Of a stretch of DNA of 64,000 nucleotides, positions 28,871-38,462 are shown piece after piece. This DNA comes from Microglena sp. YARC. Its lineage: Eukaryota > Chlorophyta > Chlorophyceae > Chlamydomonadales > Chlamydomonadaceae. Numbering within the stretch: the first letter of the stretch is position 1; each line of letters opens with the position of its first letter. The notes beneath the pieces were generated by a model that ran no database searches, was not told the origin of the DNA, and saw nothing but the letters and a program-made list of their open reading frames with translations. The translations under genes were made by a program, and so were the position numbers. The DNA lies in the NCBI GenBank assembly GCA_022414725.1, contig CM039467.1, forward strand, positions 11,297,744 through 11,361,743, in the 5' to 3' direction.

Positions 28871-30535
28871 GAGCCCGACCTGGCCAATATTTCAGATTTT
28901 TCGTAGAGAGCATGACTTCCTGGCCGATAAGGAAGGTGACTGGTCGGCGATGCTGGTTAGCGTACGTGCGTTGTCGATCTTGGGCCGCCTGAAGGGCCTT
29001 TTTCGCACAGTCCAAAGTGTTGGTCATGTGTTCGACCCAAGACACCGCCTGTGGGCTGTCATGTGGGAGTATCGTATCGGGAGGCTGAAGAGCGACTCGT
29101 GGGTATCGTCCATAGAGGAGGCGGAACGGAAAATCGCGAATGCTACTGTTGTACGAGTCGTTGATAGCAAATTGCGCGTTCGGGAGGAGTTGAGACCAAT
29201 TTTTCTGTGTCGTTGACGTAAAGTGACGGAGAGTGTCCTCGAGAACACTGTTCATTCGTTCGGTTTGACTGTCAGTCTGTGGATGAAACGCCGTCGACAT
29301 CCCGGGTTCGATGGTACAGAGAGACTGGATCGTCTTCCAGAAAGCGCTCGTGAATTTGACGTCTCGATCGGTGATAAGGGAGGTCGGGGTCCCTTGTTCG
29401 CTGAGGATGATGCGGTGGAAGATTTTCGCAATCTGTTCTGCTCCATCGGTCGTCTTGCATGGAGCGAGTTTGACCATTTTCGTAAGTCGATCAACGATAA
29501 CGAAGATCATGTCGTACCCCTCTGACTTGGGGAGACCCACGATAAAATCCATGCTCAACGAATCGAATGGAGCGTTAGGTATCGGGAGCGGTTGGAGCGT
29601 GCCTTGGCTACGCTGGTGTGAAGCCTTCACCGATTGACACGAATGACAGGATCGAACGTAGTCGTTCACATCGAGGCGCATCGCAGGCCACCAGTAATAA
29701 CGGCCGATAGAGTTGAACGTGCGTTCGAACCCCGGGTGCCCGCTACGCTGGGTATCATGGAAGGCGAACAAGATGCGACTCTTGAGGGCGTTTCCATTTG
29801 GGACCACGATCTGCGTCTCGGATGCTGAACGTTTGGAGCGGCCTGAACCAACCCAGTAGCCATCGGGGCGAAGGGTAAGGTGTTGCGTGTTGCGTGGACA
29901 CCGAACCAAGAGTCGCGTTTGTATGCGAGTAAGATATCGGGGGAAATTTCGCGAGAGTGGATAGGATCGTCGGGATGGATCCGTTCCACCGTTTAGAGCA
30001 GTCGAGAAGGTCGGATGTCGGCTCAAGGGGTCAGCCACATTGGTACGACCAGCGATGTGGTTCCACTTCATGTTCGAGAAGCGCGAGAAAAATTCCATGT
30101 AGCGGGCTTGCTTACGTGAAAGCATCGGTTGGTTGGCGAGGTAGACAAGTGGTCCGTGGTCAGTGTCGAGCTCGAATGTGCCTGTACATCCTTCGAGATA
30201 GCATCGCCATTCCCTAAGCGCGAGGTATACGGCGAGTAATTCCTGTTCGCCCGTGGTATAGTTGCGTTCGGCTTTCGAGAATTTGTGGGAATGGTAAGCT
30301 ATCGGCCGACCCTCCTGAAGGAGTACGCCCCCTGTCCCTTCGATAGAAGCGTCCGTGACAGCTCGAAAATCCTTCGTAGGATCAGGGTGGGCAAGCAGAG
30401 GAGCGTTGGTAAGGCCTTCTTTTATTGCGTCGAAGGCACTTTGACAGTCGGTGGTCCAGATAGTCGCAAAATCTGATCCCCGTAGTCCGGCATTCCGTTT
30501 ACCGAGGGGTTTTAGCGGCGTTGAAATTGGCAATC
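28707..30535 (-). CDS. pol: Pol, RNase H and integrase segment
   Basis: RNase H: FRAVTDASIEGTGGVLL (TDAS), YHSHKFSKAERNYTTGEQEL, and HIAGRTNVADPLSR. Integrase zinc-binding H-H-C-C: HDTQRSGHPGFERTFN to C-x2-C in RSCHSCQSVK. Catalytic D-D-E blocks: SMDFIVGLPKSEGYD, TSLITDRDVKFTSAFW, and HPQTDSQTERMNSVLEDTLR. The usual HPQTDG has S for G. The frame is open for more than 600 codons and shifts near 28865 into the chromodomain segment. Confidence 0.93.
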
Positions 30536-31400
30536 CAACCCAGGGTGGTGTTTGTTTGCGATAGCGGTCAGAGGGGCAGCGAGCGAGGAGTATCCTTGGA
30601 TGAATTTGCGGAAAAAGTTGGCGAGTCCAAGGAACTGTTGTACGTGCTTCGAGCAGGTCGGTGTAGGCCAAGCAGCGACTGCCTTGACTTTGGTTTCGTT
30701 GACTCGAATGCCATCACCCGATAGCACATGTCCAAGGTATTTAACCTCCGGTTGGAAAAAACTGCATTTCTCCCGTTTGATGAAGAGGTGATTATCTTCC
30801 AAGCGCTGGAGAACAATCCGAAGGTGTTTTTCGTGCTCATCGTCGTTACTACTGAAAATCAGGATATCGTCCAAGTAGATAACGACAAATTTGCCGATGA
30901 GGTCGCGGAACACCGTGTTCATAACCTTCTTAAAGGCGGAGGGAGCGTTGGCGAGTCCGAACGGTAGGACCTTGAATTCGTAGAGCCCCATGGGGGTAAT
31001 GAACGCAGTTTTCGGTACGTCTGAATCGTGTAAGCGTATGTTGTGGTATGCGTTTCGGAGGTCCAGGTTGGAGAAAACCTTGGCACCTCGGACCTGGTCG
31101 AAGAGATCGTCGATGCGAGGTAGCGGGTATCGGTTCGGAATCGTGACCTTGTTGAGATTTCTATAATCAATGGCCATGCGCCAAGAGCCATCGGGTTTGG
31201 CTACGAAAAGGATCGGCGATCCCCAAGGACTCGAGCTCGGATGAATGAATCCCTTCGCGAGGAGGTCCTTGACTTGCTGTTCGACTTCGAGGAGTTCGGC
31301 CGGGGACAGTCGGTGTCCTCTCGAGAATTTTGGGCTGGTCAGTGGGTCGATCAGTGGGCAGACGAGAGGTGTGTCTGGACGTAATTCGAGACCGAGTCGG
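30530..31400 (-). CDS. pol: Pol, reverse transcriptase segment
   Basis: Contains HRLSPAELLEVEQQVKDLLA, GSPILFVAKPDGSWRMAIDY, NAYHNIRL, the YLDDILIFSS catalytic box and WPTPTCSKHVQQFLGLANFF, the expected order for gypsy RT. No stop from ~31400 to about 30530, where the frame shifts into the RNase H segment. It copies element RNA into cDNA. Confidence 0.92.
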
Positions 31401-32310
31401 CTGTGGAGAAAGCCTTGGCGAAGTCTTTCTCACAGTTCAGGACAATTTGATCACGTCGGGTCGTGCGATCGGGGTCGATTTGGGCTGTTCGTGTGTTAAG
31501 AACGAATGCATCGTCGCTATCGTCGAGCTGGGTAACGACCACTTCGAAGCAAGTGAGGTTCTGTTTCTGCCTTCGGACCCACCGTTTGAGCGTTTGGTTG
31601 GTCATCAAGCCTGGGCTGTGACAGACCACCGAGTCGAAGAGTGCGGTTTTGGCGAGAGTGTAGGCCACGAGCTCAGGTATGGAGTACGGTGTCGATTCGA
31701 GGCGAGTAGAATATAATTCCACCGTGTTCTGGTCTGTTTTTCGAGGTGTCCAAAGGGTCGCCTTCATACGAGTTGTTTCGAAACTGAGGCAAACTCGCGA
31801 CTGGAGCATCCAAGAGCGTCCAAGGAGTGCTGTCGTAGTGGGGCCGAGGGTAGGGAGGACATACGCGCCCTTGACCTTCGATCTGTGTTTGCCGAGGTCG
31901 AGAGTAAAATCTGCACGAGTCGTGGTGAGTACTGTTGAACCGTCAGCTACACGAACGTAGACCGGTGAACCTGCGTAGGTCGCGAAGCCTTCGGTGGCGA
32001 GGAACTTGGCGGAAACAAAAACCGCATCTGCCCCACTGTCGATGAGGACTTTCCCTTTTACTCCTGAGAGAGTGGCATCGAAAAGGGCAGTGTCTTGGTC
32101 CGCGTGGACCGTCGAAGTTGCGCATGCCGAGATGCACGGAATCGGTGGTGGTGGTGGTAATGCAGTCGGGAAGACCATCGATGGTACTTCACTGGGACCG
32201 TGAGGCAAGGGGCAAAGGAGATTGGTCTGGGCCAAATAGAGCGTTACACAGGGGTTTTCAGAAAAAACGGTAACATCAGGCTCTAATTTCTGAGTTGGCC
32301 GACCGACGTC
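31395..32310 (-). CDS. pol: Pol, aspartic protease segment (in frame after gag UGA)
   Basis: Open in the gag frame immediately beyond the TGA. The retropepsin active site is VLIDSGADAVFV (D-S-G-A), followed by hydrophobic flap sequence and ALLGRSWML. The frame is lost near 31400, where LRPDTPLVCPLIDPLTSP continues in another frame towards RT. The protease would process the Gag-Pol precursor. Confidence 0.88.
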
Positions 32311-33573
32311 TCAATTCCTCTCGTCGGGGCATCGTGGGCACTTGGGTGGAGTCCCAGGGTTGAAGGTTCGAACCGTTCCGCACTTATAGCATAAGTTCTT
32401 CACTCGAGCAGCGGTGATGGAGGCCATGTCCCATGGGGCTCCATTGCTCTGCTTCCACCCTCGCTTGGTGGCGATTGCAAGGCTGCGGGCCGACTTTTCC
32501 TCTTCGGTATAGACGGGGCAAAAATCGGAGGATGGGGCACGTTGCCTCTTGGAGTCGCCCTCGGGGCCTCCTGTTGGCCTCGGCCTGCCGTGAGCCTGGG
32601 TGCTCGGCACCTTAGCGTGGGACTGCGTAGCAAGAGCAGAGGTTTCAGGTGTCAGAGATGGTAGTGCGATGGTGGATAGTCGGTCTTCGGCCTTTGAGGC
32701 GAGGTCAATGAGTTGGTCAAGCGTGTCGAAACGACCCCCAATATTGGTAGGGTGCGAGCGGCAGCGGCATTCGATGGTCGGTTTCAGACCAAGGCGGAAA
32801 AGGACGAGCTGGGACTTGAGGTCGAGACCACCAGCGATTCGGACTTCGGTCAGGAAAACCTGGGCGTAGTGTCGAACAGAGTCGGTCTGCGTGATGGCGT
32901 GGGAGTGCAAGCGCTGGGTGGCTACGAGATCATCGTTGCCATACTTCGGGTCGAAATAGGAGAGGAAAGCGGTCTCGGCTTCCTCCCAGGTGAGTTCGTG
33001 AGGGCGGGCAGGGTCATTGCAAAGATGAAAGAACCAATCAGAAGCAGTACCCCCAAAGAAACAGGCCAAGAACTTGGTGTCCTTCATCTCGTTGACCTCA
33101 CAGAACAAGTTCAACGTGTGCCACCAAACCTTCCCTCTAGGGAGTTTTTTATCGTCAGTGCCCGTCCATAGACACGGTCGAATCGTCATCTTCGTCGAAC
33201 GAGGGGTACTACTCGGTGCTCTTACCGCAATGACGGAGGCCATCTGGGCCATCAGGGTCTCCATGGCCTGGAGAGGGGACGGCACAGCGGCTTGGGCCCG
33301 AGCCTCGGCGAGGGAGGCCTGTAAAGCGGCCGTGGCGAGGGCTGCCTTCTCGTCCTCGTCCTTGCGGATGAGGTCCACTGCAGCTTGGTGGAGGAGGAGC
33401 GTCGACACAGGCAGCTGCTTCCTAGACGAGTTGATGGCGTCCTTGTATTGGTCAACCAAAATGTGAGCGTCGGCAAGCGCAGATAATCTGGCGACTCGAA
33501 TAATTTCGGACGTGGAAGACGAATCGAGGTCGTCAGCGTGACCATCGTGGTCCATAGCGTTAGAGGCAGACAT
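32311..33573 (-). CDS. gag: Gag polyprotein, family A
   Basis: About 420 residues from MSASNAMDHDGHADDL (start chosen by agreement with the 15512 copy; an upstream in-frame ATG at 33618 sits against the LTR) to a TGA at 32311-32313. It has an N-terminal helical region with many Ala/Glu/Arg, a capsid-like core (KVWWHTLNLFCEV, ASDWFFHL, FLSYFDPKYG, VRHYAQVF) and a C-terminal zinc-binding stretch with C-x2-C and C-x2-C spaced as CYKCGTVRTF...CPRC. It forms the cytoplasmic particle that packages element RNA. The frame is fully open. The stop is followed in frame by pol. Confidence 0.92.
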   Translation of the reverse strand: MSASNAMDHDGHADDLDSSSTSEIIRVARLSALADAHILVDQYKDAINSSRKQLPVSTLLLHQAAVDLIRKDEDEKAALATAALQASLAEARAQAAVPSPLQAMETLMAQMASVIAVRAPSSTPRSTKMTIRPCLWTGTDDKKLPRGKVWWHTLNLFCEVNEMKDTKFLACFFGGTASDWFFHLCNDPARPHELTWEEAETAFLSYFDPKYGNDDLVATQRLHSHAITQTDSVRHYAQVFLTEVRIAGGLDLKSQLVLFRLGLKPTIECRCRSHPTNIGGRFDTLDQLIDLASKAEDRLSTIALPSLTPETSALATQSHAKVPSTQAHGRPRPTGGPEGDSKRQRAPSSDFCPVYTEEEKSARSLAIATKRGWKQSNGAPWDMASITAARVKNLCYKCGTVRTFNPGTPPKCPRCPDERN

Positions 33574-33619
33574 AGCGGGAAAAAAATCGGGTAAGAAAGG
33601 AACAGGCTCCAAAACCAAA

Positions 33620-33970
33620 TGTGACGTCTGAAAGACGTCTTAGCTTGATATAAAGTATCAGGAGAGAAAGGAATTGAACCTCTCTGTTTTCTGGCCTCAG
33701 ACACTCAAGCTCGGCTTAAGTACCCTACATTCTCCCGCGGTTCAGCGAATAAACCCGTTGATGCTTCTGGACATTCGCATATCATTAAGCCGTTGCTGGA
33801 GATGCGAATATCCCGAGTCGCGGACGTAGGGCGCGCGAAGGGCGCGTTGACCGAGGGCGCGGACCAGTTTAACGGTTGTAACCGTCTAGACAGGTCCCGT
33901 CAGCTTCCCTTCCTCGGGGAAGTCGTCGCCACCTCGAGGTAGCGCAGGTGACGGATCGTTATCTGTCACA
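33620..33970 (-). repeat. 5' LTR of the 28013-33970 element
   Basis: 351 bp; carries an actttatatcaag TATA-like motif on the minus strand about 30 bases before its inner end. The primer-binding-site candidate tttggttttggagcctg follows immediately. Confidence 0.93.
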
Positions 33971-35090
33971 ATAACTGTGAAACGTGATAAGTATCGCACA
34001 AGGGTCGTGAAGGGTGTCCCAAGAGAAGAGGGACCGACTTGTACTTAGGGCGAGAATACCAGTTTCTCGACTGTTTTCGACGTGAAACCAAAATATTCGA
34101 AACTATTCGAAAATATATGAATATGTCCCAGGGATGACCAATCGCCTGCCGGTCGCCTACCTGTCGCCTACCTGTCGCGTGCCCGGCACTCCGAGGAGGC
34201 TCCGAGGAGCCTCCGAATGCCCCTGTGAAAACACGACCTGCTGACCTGGCACCTCCGAGGGCTCACGGAGACTTCCGAGCACGAGAAAAAATCTCTGTGG
34301 AAACACGCCCTTACTGGCGGTACAAATACTAATTGGAATTAACTCCGTTCAGACCCCGGAAGCGGGGGCGAAGGGGCCGGATCGCAGGCCAGCCATCGCG
34401 GAATGAGGACTATCCGTCATACTTTCGCCCCCTGCCCGCCCCTGCCCCGCCCTGCCCTACCTGTGACTGCTAACGCGTTTTTCCGCGTCTCATGCGACAC
34501 GGTCTCAAGACTTGTATATTATATCATTCACCTGCGACTGGGTTCTTCGACATTGCGTCTTTTGTTCAGAGGTTCACACCCTACATGAAAAGGGTCAATC
34601 AAACTGCCCTGCCAACTCTTGTTGCATACTCGCGCGTGCTACCTTGCTACCTCGCTTGATGGGCTGTGGATCTTCAACCGCGAACGCTGGGCAAGAGGTC
34701 CGCTGTTAGGATAGTTTTCGGGCCTCAGGATTTCCCCACTGAAATCAAGCTTCCATGATGCTGACTTATCTCATATTCCTTGCACTGAAATGCAGTTACC
34801 GTACCTGGCTTGCATCCGAGGCTGAACTATTTCATACTCCTATTTTGCACTGAACTGAATCTGACATGTCTGGCTTGCAGGTATTGTCCGTCGTGCCCAA
34901 GGAGCCCACAAGCCCCCTTGCGCCTGGAACACATGTGCAAGAGGTGCGGATGCCTATGCTTTGATTCGTGGATCATGATCAGGCAGGGATTCGTGAGCAC
35001 GGGGGCATGGATCAGCTGCTGCGTTGTCTTATGTTTGTTGTGTGTTAGTTCCTTTGATAGTCGACAACCTTCTATGAGTTGTTAGTCGAG
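33971..35090. other. Unassigned spacer
   Basis: The first ~20 bases continue the target segment X. Beyond that no gene is recognised. 34160-34215 has repeated gtcgcctacc and a cgaggaggctccgaggagcc motif. Confidence 0.4.
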
Positions 35091-35094
35091 ATCC

Positions 35095-36000
35095 TTCTAT
35101 GATCCATCAGCCTTCAGGGAAAACAAGACTGGGGCACCGAATTCAGACCTAGTCACCTAGAAGGCCGAAGCCATCCCTTAGCTAGGTAATCCTCCAGCTG
35201 TCGTTGCAACTCCTCAAGCTCAGCAGGAGACATCCTCCATGTATGTTGTTAAGGCAGGGTAGACCCAGGCTGAAGGGGTATACCATGAAGCGGTACGGTC
35301 TCGTTCAGGCCTGTGGGGGCAGCAAAATATGGCTGAAACCTCGCTATTAGGCTGTGCAACTCAGACTGTTTGGCTGGGGAAAAAGCTGTGTTCATTGGCT
35401 TGAATGGGTCTGGTTCTTGTGATTAATCTGTTGTTTCTCTTAGAATGTCTAGGAACGTACGATTACCAGGCTGGCGTAATGCCTTCCGCATGCGCTTCAC
35501 CTTGACCAAATTGATGCATGGGGTTGCACAACTGAGTTAGCTTCAAGATATAATTGAGAGATAGATGATGGTGCGGCTGAGGTAGTCAATGCTGGGTTTC
35601 ACATCTATAAACCAAGGCATTCCTAGAATGATGTCATACTCTTGAATATCTGTGCACACAAAAGAATGGGTTGAAGTGTGCGGGCCCATGCAAAGTGTTA
35701 CCTTAGGTAGCTCAGTGGCTGTATCCTTCAAAAAAGTAATGAGAACGCCTGGTGGGGCGTGGGATTAATGGAACCCGTCGTACGCGGGCAGATAACGGTC
35801 TACCACCTCGATTGGACAAGCCACCCACGCGGTTGACAGCGACCTGCAACGCTGAGGGTGACCGTATGGGGACCCTCAGCGTTGAAGCGATTTTGTGTAC
35901 CACTAGACCAGTCGTATCACTGAAACGGGCTGTAGCCTGCAACATTCCATTAGCAAGGTGGATCCGCAATGTGTCCCACTTGCAGTTTTCAGCTGACATG
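35095..36000 (-). pseudogene. Older gypsy-type pol remnant (protease and RT start)
   Basis: On the minus strand, CKWDTLRIHLANGMLQATAR with ARFSDTTGLVVHK, then after an interruption VTLCMGPHTSTHSFVCTDIQ and EYDIILGMPWFIDVKPSIDY, is the retropepsin-like region. It is followed by SPAKQSELHSLIARFQPYFA and WRMSPAELEELQRQLEDYLA, the start of RT, which then has a stop and frameshift before EFGAPVLFSLKADGS. It is a different, more degraded family than the three LTR elements; LTRs were not identified. Confidence 0.82.
35848..35886. repeat. 13-bp perfect stem, 12-base loop hairpin within the protease remnant
   Basis: caacgctgagggt pairs perfectly with accctcagcgttg across gaccgtatgggg. It lies in the segment (~35745-35900) that splits the retropepsin-like homology, so it may belong to a small insertion or duplication. 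Confidence 0.85.
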
Positions 36001-36394
36001 CTTGAACAAAGCGCCTTGATACAAAGTCACGCTGAGCTCCGAGACCAGGTGAAGGGTAACGATCCAGCAACAGCCAGCAATTGTTACGCGCGAGGATCAG
36101 AGACGGGGAAAATGAGGAAAGATGAACTCAAAGACTTGTTACAGACCAGGCAGAAGCCAGTGATTGCTACAGTGCAAAAGTTATAGAAATGTCCAAACAT
36201 CAGCTTATATCTTAGAGTAGAACAACGAGAAGTTCCTAACAAAACCTAAACCCTAAAGTGTACAGTTCACAGAAACTCTACAAACCCGCCTCACTCGAAG
36301 CCTCGCAAAAGGTTCTCGACTAACAACTGGTGGAAGGTTCTCGACTAACAACTCGTAGAAGGCTCTCAACTATCAACTCAACTAACACATAGTA

Positions 36395-36545
36395 GGGGGC
36401 CCTGGCGGGTCCCCTGGGGGTCGGCCCCGCGGGTGGTGTAATGTTCGTCAAGCAGCAGTGGCAGCCTCCTTGGTGATGGATGCACAAGCATTTGCTTACT
36501 TATCCGTTCAATTTAATATTGGGAGGGTCAAGAATCAATGTAGCA
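36395..36545. repeat. Dispersed repeat, inverted copy at 53608-53757
   Basis: gggggccctggcgggtccc to ttcaatttaatattggg matches the complement of 53608-53757 over ~150 bp, including gttcgtcaagcagcagtggc. Confidence 0.9.
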
Positions 36546-37049
36546 TGGCATGGCATTATTATTCAACTTGGTGCCCTGTAAGGCTAATGAACTTATTAGC
36601 TCACTGACTTCCCGAAGTTCCATGGAGGCAGGGGCAGCAACTCCCGAGGCTACAGTTGCTACTTCGCAACCTGCAGGAACTAGTGCGGAAGAGCAGATTT
36701 CCTTGTCAAGCACAATGCGCTGATGTAATGACTTCCGAGAGTCACGAAGAAGCGAATTCTTCAAGGGGAAATCGTAGACATGCTCCAGGTCCCTAGACTG
36801 AGTCCACAGGACAGGAGGGAAACGACAAATGAAAATGCCGCGTCCACAGTCCGCAACCCTGAGATACGTACGTGAAAAAGTGCCCTCAGAGGTAATCCGC
36901 CCCCGACGGAAATCAAACACGAGTCGGAAAGATTTCAGGCCAGTCAGATTAACCGGCAATTTGACCAGCGTTTTGGGGAAATTTGAAGATGTGAAGATGT
37001 GAAGATTTGAAGATGTGAAAAAAAGCACGATATCGCGCAAGTATCGCAT
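36528..37049 (-). CDS. Open frame of 173 codons, unrecognised
   Basis: A minus-strand frame with balanced amino-acid composition (RLVFDFRRGRITSEGTFSRT; DLEHVYDFPLKNSLLRDS). No domain is recognised and no start context is known. It overlaps the dispersed repeat at its 3' end. It could be a transposon-derived fragment, an exon or chance; kept because its composition is less repetitive than neighbouring frames. Confidence 0.25.
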   Translation of the reverse strand: MRYLRDIVLFFTSSNLHIFTSSNFPKTLVKLPVNLTGLKSFRLVFDFRRGRITSEGTFSRTYLRVADCGRGIFICRFPPVLWTQSRDLEHVYDFPLKNSLLRDSRKSLHQRIVLDKEICSSALVPAGCEVATVASGVAAPASMELREVSELISSLALQGTKLNNNAMPCYIDS

Positions 37050-37414
37050 AGGCCTGTCCCCCTAAGGGGGCCGACCAACTACAATGCTTTTTGCTTGGCC
37101 GGTCTGGCTCGATGTTTTGTTGTGGCCCCTATGCGCCAGCCTCATTGTTGCAGCCCAGGAGGTGTAGCAGGATAGCCTGCTAATAGCCTAACCTGACATC
37201 TCGAGTCTGTCTTTTCGATATGTCCCTATAGCCTAGCTCCGGCTTCAGGAGGGGACATGGGAGGGGACGTGGTGGTGGTGGTGGTGGTGTGTGTTGTGTG
37301 TGTGTGTGGGGGGGGGGGGGGGGGGGGTGATGTGAGACTCCCTGTGTAGTGTCTACCCTTCAGCCCACCATTTCTAGCCGGACCTCTTGTTACACAATGC
37401 ATGTGTTGTTTTGC
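37050..37414 (+). other. Upstream flank of NACHT-WD40 gene
   Basis: Contains a (gtggtg)n/(gtgt)n/poly(G) tract at ~37268-37327. No clear upstream exon or promoter element was identified; the real first exon may lie here or further left. Confidence 0.4.
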
Positions 37415-38429
37415 ATGCAGAGCACTTCGGCTCTGGCCGCAAAGGCTGTTGGTCGTGCCGTCGTGACCCATGCAGTGTCCACCGTCTCCAAGGGCGAACC
37501 TCCAAGCTGGTTTGAATCCGTTGCAGAAGATGGCGAGGAGCTGTCCTGCAAGATGGCTGCAGCACAGGCCCAAGCGGAGTCGGCGGTCAATGAGCTGAAG
37601 ACTGGCGATGTCTCGGGCGTCGAGGCTCTTGTTGATACGTTGCTCTCAGACTTTGTCAGCGCTATCGACGCCGAGCGAGGGGCCGTTAACATCCAACTAG
37701 TGAAGCTGCCTTCTGAGTACTCGAAGGCGGAGGAGGCTCTGAAAAAGTACTCGGCATTCGGCCATGTCCTTGTGTCGGTCACACAACATGCGGTCGCGAC
37801 CCTGCCTTTCGGAGAACCTTGGCCGCCTATGATTGGCCTCATTACTCGAGGGCTGCACAGGTGAGCCAAGGTTTATACCCAAAGCTAGTAGTTAATTTGA
37901 CACAGGTAGGTTGCGTTGTCCCATGGGGTCCCGTTGGCAGACCATGGGTCGCAGGTAGGTTGCGCTGTCCAATGGGGTCCTGTGGCAGACCATGAGCGGC
38001 AGGTAAGTTGTGTTGTCCAATGGGGTCCTGTGGCAGACCATGAGCGGCAGGTAGGTTACGTTGTCTGATGGGGTCCTGTGGCAGACCATGGGCCGCAGGT
38101 AGGTTGCGTTGTCCAATGGGGTCCCGTGGGCAAACCATGAGCCGCTGCCTGGAGCTACCTCCGGTGCTGGAGGCTACATCCGGTGAGGAAGCAGGATCCC
38201 TGGGGCATATTTCATTTATCCATGGGACTGAGAATGGGACTATGAATGTGATTGAGATAGGACAAGCATGTTACTTTGACAGGCTAGGGCATATGTGAGG
38301 CTTGGGGGCCCTATACCCCAGGCCCTACCTCTCGAAGTTTAGGAATATCATATCATAATAGGAAAATGTTATGGGCCGTCTAAGTTTGGGGCGGGAGGGT
38401 GGTGGTGGTGGTGTGTGGTGTGTGTGTGT

Positions 38430-38462
<33 letters not shown>

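Larger units (their letters stand above)
28013..33970 (-). mobile_element. Near-complete Ty3/gypsy chromovirus, family A
   Basis: Two 351-bp LTRs (28013-28363 and 33620-33970) with TG...CA ends and target duplication ataac (28008-28012 and 33971-33975). I see about four substitutions between LTRs. Read on the minus strand: 5' LTR, gag, an in-frame UGA, protease, reverse transcriptase, RNase H, integrase with all catalytic blocks, chromodomain-like module, polypurine tract agagaggggggaaa and 3' LTR. The pol frame breaks three times (near 31400, 30530 and 28865); each could be a real lesion or a sequencing error. It is the most complete element here and a likely source for the deleted relative at 15147-18420, whose LTRs are a shorter variant. 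Confidence 0.95.

Noticed and set aside
35740..35900. tRNA-like tggtctagtgg (A-box-like) with a gggttcc T-arm-like sequence, minus strand
   Set aside because: The A-box-like part lies in protease-like coding (SDTTGLVVHK) and spacing and stems do not fit a tRNA.
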